Under the pieces are notes generated by a model, which was not told the DNA's origin, searched no databases, and worked only from the letters and a program-made list of their open reading frames with translations. From Nephromyces sp. MM_2019 (lineage: Eukaryota > Apicomplexa > Aconoidasida > Nephromycida), in the NCBI GenBank assembly GCA_015657535.1, contig JADHZB010002130.1, forward strand, positions 1 to 57,717: a DNA stretch of 57,717 nucleotides. The letters are read 5' to 3'. Made by a program: the position numbers and the translations under genes. Positions within the stretch are counted from its first letter, which is position 1. Each line of letters begins with the position of its first letter. Shown piece after piece: positions 49,760-57,717 of this stretch.

Positions 49760-52536
49760 ATGGCAGCCTGTGGAGTTGGTGTAGACCTTGGGTACTTTTC
49801 TACCGTCGTTGCTCTTTCCAGCCCTGCAAAATCACTGCCTGAAACTGTTGGAAATCGCTTGTCCCATGGCTCAACACCCAGTATAGTCTCCTTCTATAAC
49901 TTCACAAGGTAAGGTTATGCTAGAGTTTCTGTGTTTTTTTCGCTGTTGGCTTTGGCCATACCGCTCTCATTTTGTGGGTTGCGCTTCAAGGTTTTGCTAT
50001 GTTGCTCTTTGATATAAATTGTAGGCAGATTAATAGTATCAGGGGAAAAAATAGATAAGTTATTAACTAAATATTTATCGACCTCAGAATTGATGTTTTT
50101 CATGATAATTTTTTTGTAAGATATTTTCACTGTCAAGTCCGTTTTCTGCATGATACTCAACATTAATATGCTTTGCTAGAGGCGTGTCTTTGTGGTTTGT
50201 GTCTTTACGCCTGCAGTACGTTTTGATGGAACCTGTAATTAAAAGTATCTGCAGGGGAAGTTTGAATGCACACTAACTTTTGAATGCATTTGCTTTGTAT
50301 GTACGATAGCTCAATCAAAAGTTATGGATATGTAAACTTCAGGTATAGTTTTGCTTGTGTGTGTGACTGCAGAACACAATTCGAGCAATTCTTTATTTCT
50401 GTTGAATTAATGCAGATCAGAAATTACTTTTTTAGGTCAAGCGAATAAAGCAAGCGCCATGATTTGATAGGTTTTAGATTCATTTTTGTAGTGATTAAGG
50501 GTAGACACAACCTATGCTTTCGCCCAGTTTTTTATTGTAGCATCTTCAACAATTGAATGTTTAGTATAAAAAGACTCGATTTGGCAATGGCGCATGAGTC
50601 TTTTTTGTAATAAGGTCAAAGTAAAATGCTCCAAGATTTGTTTTACCCCCATTTCCAATGATAATTTTGTTTGCCTGAAGGCTCCAGCGAGCTATAATTT
50701 GCAAGCGTGTATAAGAGGGTGTAAGATTGTTTTGCTTTGCATGTTACCGGTGCGAAAGCAAAGCATTGTTGCTTCCACAGCAACATGTGTACGAGATGCA
50801 TTGTGGATGCAGATTAAATTAAAAAATATCCCTGCAAATTTATATAGTGACAAAGCTATATGAATGCTATTGTTACCAAAATTAACTCTGAAATATTATA
50901 AGAACCTTTTTTTTTTTCCAAAGAGAAGTTGGCGAGGAGGCTGAGAATCATATGGGTGTCAATGCTGCCAATACCATAGCGGTAAGTTTCACACTTTTTT
51001 TCGCTACTCTCATTATTTGCTGATTATAACGTATGGAAATGCATATTCACGTTGTTTGTTGCTAGAATTTTGATGAAATGGGGCATACTGTACCTTTCCA
51101 GCTAGCGTTTCCTGATGGAATTATTTTGCCATTCTTTTCAGCTGCATGTCGCTGAGTTCTTGTGTAAATTTTGGCTTCTAATTTTGAGCTGCTCGCAGCA
51201 ATATCTCTTTTGGTCGGCTTCTGTTAAAAAGCTATTGCACTTTTAATAATATTCATCCCAGCTTGAAAACTTGATACCGCATTACTGCAGCTATTTCGGC
51301 TTTTAACTGGATAAATACCTAGGTCGTTTATTTGTAATGAAAATGATGAAACTATGATGAAAAATTGCAGCGTTTTTTTCAGCTCTAAATTTGCATGTTA
51401 CAGATGCATAAATGTTTATACAAGTGATTTTTTTGCCCTTATAAGTATCTCTGTAAATGTATTTTTCCTCCTTTACTGAAGATGCTTGTGTCTCATATCT
51501 GAATCTTCATTTTCCTAATGCTTGGAGCGCAGTGGCTGCTGCTTGACTGTTCAGCAATTGCCCTCGCTCCTCAAAGATATTCCGCTTCTTCGCAGCGACA
51601 AAAAGAGATTTCGGTATCTTACCGGTTACTCGTTAGTGCAACCAAATGAAGAAAATAGTGGTGCTGCTGTAGTTATTCCTGTTCAGTACGCTAACCGCAG
51701 CTGGGAGGTGAGTGTATTTTTTTTCATTTAATATGAAGCGAAAAATGTAGAGAAGTTGTTTTTTTATTGTTCTTAGAAGAATGTGTGGGTGTGTGTAGGT
51801 ATCTTTGGGTATGTGTTGGTGTTTGTTTTTCATTTTTAAAGATGGTAGACTTGAGGATAAAAGCTATTATTTATCTCTCTTTTTAGAAAGAACATCTTAG
51901 TGGTACTATCTGAATCCAGGATATATTTATAGGGTAGACTACTAGTCTCCCCTGACTGCAGCGAGGAAGACTGCCTTAGACTCTTGCCCGCCGTAGATGA
52001 TTAGAGTCTAATTTCACCGAGCAAAATCATTTATTTTCCGTAGATTTTTTGTTAAAAAATTGCCGTTTTTTACTCCTAATAAGATTCCCAGGAATACCAC
52101 ATTTTTTTTGGATTTCTTCAAAGAGCTTATCCGGCAGTTTATGCAGAGCGTGAGGAATTCCTCATGCTATACACCTTTTTTAGCTATGGGATGATGAATG
52201 GTTGCGTTAAAGCGATTAGAAATCAATTAGAAGCAAATAACTTATGCTGATTTATTTTGGCAATTTTCTCTTTTTCTTATTGGGAAATACCCTTAGAAGA
52301 AGAGGAAGTGGTAACCACTCAAAAGGTATAGATGATGCTTTTTTGAGTCGTTACCACTTGCTTCAATTCTTTCTAGATGGAGGCCTTACCTTTTTTGAAG
52401 TGTAGCGTCATTCACTACAATGTTGTATTAGCTGCAGATGCACTTATTTTACACTAGCTCTCTCGGGTTTAAGTTTGTGTGGTGGATTGCAATTTTTTAA
52501 GCTTCTTTCTTGTAAAGACGTTCATAGACACACGCG

Positions 52537-52567
<31 letters not shown>

Positions 52568-55500
52568 GCGCACAGTGATGAAAATTCCTTTGCAGTTGCA
52601 TGAAAAAACTGAGGAAGCTTTTTTTTCTTCAGGTCTATCCTGAGAACATTCTCGCACCCTTTTTTAGATATTTGCTAGAAATAGTGAAATCTCATCCTTC
52701 TTATCCTGCCGATGAAAGTGAAGAAATACGTAATGGCAAAGGTATAGGAATTGATCAGAATAATGGAGTTGAATCGGCAACCATCAGTAACGGAGGGATT
52801 AGCGCTTTGGAGCCGAAAATAGCGATTGCTCTTCCCTTCTTACTGAATGAGAATAGCATGAGGTTGTTGCAGCGAGCCCTGAGTATGGCAGGTGAGCCTG
52901 TGTGTGTGTTTGGGATAGAATACAGGGTTGAAGATGATGATAGAAATTGCAGGTGCTAGGTGGTGTTAACACACCAGGGTTGAGGATGATAATAGAAATT
53001 GCTGGTTTACCCTAGTTTTTCACAGATTATGAAAGTTTTTGAAGCATTTTGTTGAAATTTTGAAGATTTTATGGTGTTTACATACTGGCTGCTCTACGTC
53101 TTGAGCTGCAGATGTTTTACTACATGAAGAGAAGGTAATTTTAGCAAGCAAAAGCATTCATTCTCCTGTATATTGTATATAAATTCGCTAATTTTCACTG
53201 TTTTGTACCTTTTTTTTATTGGAAAGGATTTTTATTTGTTAGAATTTTGATTCTGCAGTGCTGTGTCTACCTAAGATTGAATTTGTCGTCCTATTGCCTC
53301 CCTTCTGCCATTCCTTCCCTCCTCCTTGTTTATAAACGCCATTTTGGTGGTTGATGTTTTGTAACTTTTTCATATGTATGCAAAGAGTGGATTCTGGAAT
53401 GCTTTTCTTCTTCAAGTGAAGAAAAATACACAGTGAAGGTGGAAACTACTAAATTAAAAGCGTCGTATGTAGATGCAAGTAAATGAAGCACTGATAATTG
53501 TTAAATCATCAACCAGGCTTAGTTGATGGTGACCATATATGTGTGTATGCTTGCCTCAATTCCCCTCCTTTTAGGTTTTCCCCGTGATGTAAGCGTGATT
53601 CAGCAGTATGACGCCGTCTTCAACTGGTGGATACAGCGACATTCTCACTCACTTGATTTATATTTTAGAGAAAGTGAAGGAGATTTTGTAAATTCACCGG
53701 ATTTTTCAAAGGTTATCGCTATAGTAGATGTTGGATTCTCTCAATCATCCTGCCAGATAATTAGAGTCAGCTCTCGTGCAAACTATGAAAAAAGAGCGGA
53801 AAAGGAAGGAAAAAACGCAAAAAAGCAGTGTCTTTCTGAGGAAAATGAAGATGCAAAACTAGAAGAAGCAGAAAATGCCGTTGAAAACTCTTCTCGCAAT
53901 GGCGTAGCATCAAGTAGTAAAGAAGAGAAGAAAGCATTTAACACTACGACGCACACATTTGAAGTTTTAGCTGCAAAAACTGATGATTCCCTTGGGACTT
54001 ATGATGTAAGCTGGGTTTTGATATGCTGAAGATGATGATTGGGAGCTCTATTTGTGTGTGCTGTTAGTTTAGTGGTATGTTTTTGTTGGAAAGAAGCCCT
54101 AATGATGAAGCTATATTGGGGTAGGAGCTTGGATTGTGTGTGTGTGCCAAGAATAATGTCTATACGATGCGTTTATCTTATATCTGATTTCCGTCTTCAT
54201 GTATTTTCCCCCATTTTCTTCTCGTTTTGAATATATTTATGGCTCTTTTTGTGTTGATTAGATGATCGTGTCCATCTTGGAGGATGTAAAGGAAAAAAAG
54301 CGACCTCAATTTGATAAGGAGAATGTTTCCAATTCGGGCCGCTCTGATCTCAAGCTTTTCTCTGCGGTTAGTTGAATCCTTTTGTCGCTTCACAATGATG
54401 AAGAAGCTCTCTAGAAAGATTAGGTTTTTTGGAAGGTTTGAAACTTTTTGCCTACTGTACATACACTGATGATGACTATGTTGTGGGTTTGTTTTATTCT
54501 TTTAAAATTTTTCTTCTTTGTGCTGTAATGAGAATTTATAGACATTTTCTTTGAGTGTAGCAGATGTAAGTTCTGCAGCATAATTGGCAGTTTATATTGC
54601 TGAATTGGAGCTAGTTTTTAGTAGATTTATAAGCGGAAAATGCTGGTGTGTGTGTGAAGAATGTATGGCTACTCTGATTTAATGGCTGGGATGATGGCGA
54701 TGCCGTTTTTGACTAAGTGGGATCTGCGGAAATGCGCGAGAATATGAAGATATTTTCAAACTTTTAGAGGGCTTTGGAGAGCGCAGCGGGCCTTATGGAG
54801 AAGGCTGTTTTTGCGCATGTGTGCTGCACTTTTTTCAAATTTCATTTGATATAGCAGTGTGCTATTGCTGGTGCTTTGGGACGCACACAAGGGGGTGCAG
54901 GAAGAGCACGCATGCAAGAAGGTACAACTAGAACACACACACATGCAAAAGGGTGCAACTAACATGCACACACACAGATGCAAGAAGGTACAACTAGAAC
55001 ACACACACATGCAAAAGGGTGCAACTAACATGCACACACACAGATGCAAGAAGGTACAACTAGAACACACATGCAAAAGGGTGCAACTAACATGCACACA
55101 CGCAGATGCAAGAAGGTACAACTAGAACACACACACACATACAAAAGGGTGCAACTAACATGCACACACGCAGATGCAAGAAGGTACAACTAGAACACAC
55201 ACACACATGCAAAAGGGTGCAACTAACATGCACACACGCAGATGCAAGAAGGTACAACTAGAACACACACACATACAAAAGGGTGCAACTAACATGCACA
55301 CACGCAGATGCAAGAAGGTACAACTAGAACACACACACACATACAAAAGGGTGCAACTAACATGCACACACGCAGATGCAAGAAGGTACAACTAGAACAC
55401 ACACACACATACAAAAGGGTGCAACTAACACACGCCAGGGGGTACATCTAACGCACAAAAAGCATACAAAGCATACAACACTCTCTTTTTACGGCATTTT

Positions 55501-57717
55501 ACCCTCTTCCTTTTCCTCTTTTTCTTGCATTCTACTGAGATTTTTTTCTAGATTTTTGCTGGATGATGGTTGCGCGCTACTTCTCTCCTTCAAGCCTCTC
55601 TCTCTATGCTTCTTCAGTGTGAAAAATTGCTTAGAGATCTAAGTGGGCTGAAGGAAAGTTCCTTTGAATTGGAGGCTTTCTTCAAGGATGAATCTAACCT
55701 CTCCTACCATTTATCTAGAAACCAGTTTGACGTTCTTTGTGAGGGTTTTAGGGTAGGTTTTTCCGCTTTTATATCGAATGTTTTGCAACGTACTAAATTG
55801 CACAGTAAAAAGCTATTAAATAAGAAGTTAATTCTTACTTCTTTATACTATAACTTTATGAAGTTTCTACTAAAATTAATGGGGAAAGAAACTATAACTT
55901 CGATCTTCTGTTTAATAGCTTCGAGTGATTTACCTGGTTTTTTTAAGATTTGCCTGCTTGCCAGCAGCTTGTTTATTAGACTAGTGTGTCTCTATGCACC
56001 ACGATGTGTGCGAGCTGCAGGGCTGCTAGTTCGTGTGTGTGTATTATGTCATGATTTGGTGACTTCGTGTGTAGATTCTAAAGTGAATTTGCGGTAAAAA
56101 TTTTGTTTTGAGAGTTTGATTCAGATTTTCGGTTTTTTCAAAGGATTTTTGTGTGTGTTGAGCTTCTTGATGTTTTCGCCATTTTTTGTGTGTACGTACA
56201 GCGCTGAATTCATTTGATTAGCATGGATTGTGTGCGTACGTACAGCGCTGAATTCATTTGATTAGCATGGATTGTGTGTGTACGTACATCGCTGAATTCA
56301 TTTGATTAGCATGGATTGTGTGTGTACGTACAGCGCTGAATTCATTTGATTAGCATGAAGTTAAGTTTTCGTATCTATTTTAAATCTATTCTTTGATAAT
56401 CTCAGTATGTTTGAAATCACACACTGCTGATTCATGCGTTCTAGCTTTTGAATTTAGCAGTGTGATGCTCCTACTGTACTGTAATATACTCTAAATCCCC
56501 TTTGAAAGAATTAGGAGGAAAACAGTGTAGTTTTTCAGTCTTTTGAGATTTCCTGCTTTTTTTGATGATTTTATGTGGGTTTCTTAACATGAAAAGGCGA
56601 GGGTGTTTTTGTTTTGAATTGCTACTCTAATTACATCTAGTTTATAACATATTTTATCGAAAGAAAACATCATTATATCCTCTATAAATCAAAGTATATT
56701 TATATAGGAATAATAGTTTTAACTAGTGAAAATAGAGTGAAAATTGTATTTACGCTTTGATCTTTTGAAGTAGCAAAAAATGTAGCATCTCATAGTTGAT
56801 TAGTTTGTCAACTTGTATAATATCATGCCTACACACAAAGCTTCATTTCAACTCCCTGAGATGTGCAGATGTGTTTGAATATGCTGTTTCTGAAGGCTTT
56901 TCGTTTCTTTTTCTGCTTTAAAATCCTAGAAATTTTCGTTTTCCGTGAATCCTGCTTCTTCCCTTCTCAAGCCTTTTGAATCGAAGGATCCTCTAGAACA
57001 CTTTTTCATCTTCTCTTAGTTTTCTCTAACTCAAATGAAGAAGCCAATACAAGCATCAGAACTTTTACTAATTCTACAGAAAAAGCTGAAAAAAAGGTAG
57101 AAAACCGTGACTTTCATGCTTGTGAAGATTAATAGAGTAAACGATACATAGCCTAGCATAATCTTGAGATTCTGAAGATTGGCTTTTCACTCGAGGAATT
57201 TGTCTTCTTTCTCTCTCTGGCTACTTGCAGGACTCTCTGTCAAAATTGTTCTCTTCAGCTCTAATTGCTGCGTGTGTTGCTCCAGAAGAAGTCTTCAGTG
57301 TGGAACTTATTGGAGGAGGGTGTAGGATTCCTTGGGTGCAGAGAAGCCTTGAAATGCTTATATCTGAGGGAAATAGCTCTTTTGGAGATGAAGGAGCTGG
57401 CTCCTCTGTTAAACTTAGAAAAACGCTTGATGGAAGCTCTTCTGTGTCGTTTGGGGCGGCTTTTATGGCTACAAAAAATAAGGATCTCCATGCAGATTTG
57501 GTGTTTTCGTCAAATTTATCTGATGAAGATGCAGCCCTGCAGGCGAAGGTGAGCTTGTGGTGAGATGATTTTGGGAGAGTTTGGCATACAGAAGCTGCGA
57601 TAAAGTGGCTGTTTGTGAAGATCTGTGTGTGAAAATCTCTCTGTAAAGATCTGTGTGTGAACATCTCTCTGTAAAGATCTGTGTGTGAAAATCTCTCTGT
57701 AAAGATCTGTGTGTGAA
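49760..57717 (+). CDS. Hsp110-type Hsp70 homologue, ATPase domain (3' partial)
   Basis: Hsp110 proteins act as nucleotide-exchange factors for Hsp70 and hold unfolded chains (family knowledge). Exons: 49760-49908, 50924-50981, 51555-51707, 52633-52891, 53575-54005, 54262-54366, 55618-55752, 57231-57548; all phases agree, 536 residues seen. Start MAACGVGVDLGYFSTVVALS is phosphate motif 1 without a signal peptide, so a cytosolic protein, not Grp170. Phosphate motif 2 reads IAIVDVGFSQSSCQI, the degenerate Hsp110 form. CEKLLRDLSG and LIGGGCRIPWVQ (adenosine motif) follow in the expected order. The LGGxxFD motif is shortened to LGTYD at the 54005 junction. Hydrophilic insertions occur in exon 4 (about 52695-52790) and exon 5 (53790-53960, Lys/Glu-rich). 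The substrate-binding half lies beyond the window. Introns carry three tandem repeats. Confidence 0.92.
52540..52567. repeat. (CA)n microsatellite in an Hsp110 intron
   Basis: About 14 CA units, flanked by CACGCGCATA and CACGCGCACA, lie in the intron 65 bases before exon 4 (52633). This placement close to an acceptor is the same as for the CA run at 4895-4925. Confidence 0.95.
54912..55440. repeat. Minisatellite, about 66-bp unit, about 8 copies, in an Hsp110 intron
   Basis: Units begin ATGCAAGAAGGTACAACTAG at about 54912, 54978, 55044, 55106, 55174, 55242, 55308 and 55376, so period varies 62-68 because the internal CA run changes length. Each unit has two halves, AGAAGGTACAACTAGAACAC and AAAAGGGTGCAACTAACATG, which themselves look like diverged copies of one shorter unit. 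The period is near a multiple of three, so both strands stay open over long stretches. These ORFs are artefacts: the array lies between exons 6 and 7. Confidence 0.95.
56193..56357. repeat. 44-bp tandem repeat, four copies, rich in palindromes
   Basis: Copies start at 56193, 56237, 56281 and 56325, each with TACGTACAGCGCTGAATTC and then ATTTGATTAGCATG. The third has CATCGCTG in place of CAGCGCTG. Each unit contains the palindromes TACGTA, CAGCGCTG (perfect eight) and GAATTC side by side. It lies in the 1.5-kb intron before exon 8 of the Hsp110 gene. Confidence 0.95.
57619..57717. repeat. 28-bp tandem repeat running off the right edge
   Basis: AGATCTGTGTGTGAA occurs at 57619, 57647, 57675 and 57703 with the 28-base unit AGATCTGTGTGTGAAAATCTCTCTGTAA in between. 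One copy has AACATC for AAAATC. The array begins 71 bases after exon 8 of Hsp110 and continues past the window, so its length is unknown. Confidence 0.95.

Noticed and set aside
54006..54261. Possible mini-exon to supply the Hsp110 LGG motif
   Set aside because: Several AG...GT pairs exist, but none encodes a convincing motif in phase; direct joining of 54005 to 54262 aligns well with the family.
54756..55395. Long open frames on both strands (Cys/His-rich) over the 66-bp repeats
   Set aside because: They arise because the tandem unit is often a multiple of three without stops. The array lies between two well-joined Hsp110 exons and begins with no splice-consistent start.
56193..56357. Possible CRISPR array
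   Set aside because: The units are contiguous 44-base tandem copies without unique spacers, and the genome is clearly a spliced eukaryotic one.

Overview
The window is nuclear DNA of an intron-rich, AT-rich eukaryote, most likely a protist. Genes are cut into short exons (mostly 10-90 codons) by GT-AG introns of about 50-1800 bases. Many introns are rich in TG/CA or T runs, so a plain ORF view shows almost nothing real. I rebuilt genes by hand by joining exons whose donor, acceptor and reading phase agree. An apicomplexan or related alveolate is my guess from the overall style. The sequence does not prove it.

Three genes are recognised by family motifs: mitochondrial ribosomal protein uL29m (MRPL47 type, + strand, about 28.7-31.1 kb), D-2-hydroxyglutarate dehydrogenase (+ strand, 34,159-39,152, six exons, 579 aa) and an Hsp110-type Hsp70 homologue (+ strand, 49,760 to beyond the right edge, eight exons seen).

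Layout. 0.9-7.6 kb (+): 3' part of a helical unknown protein, 8-9 exons in phase. 8.1-10.8 kb (-): multi-pass membrane protein with a Cys-rich loop. 11.5-13.6 kb (-): two small candidate genes, one a 93-aa hydrophobic protein. 15.1-23.8 kb (-): 13-exon coiled-coil protein of about 411 aa inside a visibly AT-richer block; seven more phase-compatible exons with an EF-hand-like segment lie directly upstream (23.9-25.2 kb) and may belong to it. 26.0-28.1 kb (-): two unknown genes. 28.7-31.1 kb (+): uL29m. 31.4-33.0 kb (-): small single-TM protein. 33.5-34.0 kb (-): candidate gene divergent from D2HGDH. 39.4-41.0 kb: a small basic protein (-) and a membrane protein (+), divergent. 41.8-47.3 kb (-): long multi-exon protein with a C2-like and PH-like look. 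49.8 kb to the end: Hsp110.

The three recognised genes point to mitochondrial translation, 2-hydroxyacid oxidation and cytosolic protein folding. Nothing shows that they act together. No tRNA, rRNA, transposase or CRISPR array was seen. Repeats sit mainly in introns: a 66-bp minisatellite, a 44-bp palindrome-rich tandem repeat, a 28-bp tandem repeat, a 29-bp-arm inverted repeat and CA microsatellites. All unnamed proteins are called from splice logic and reading-frame quality, not homology.
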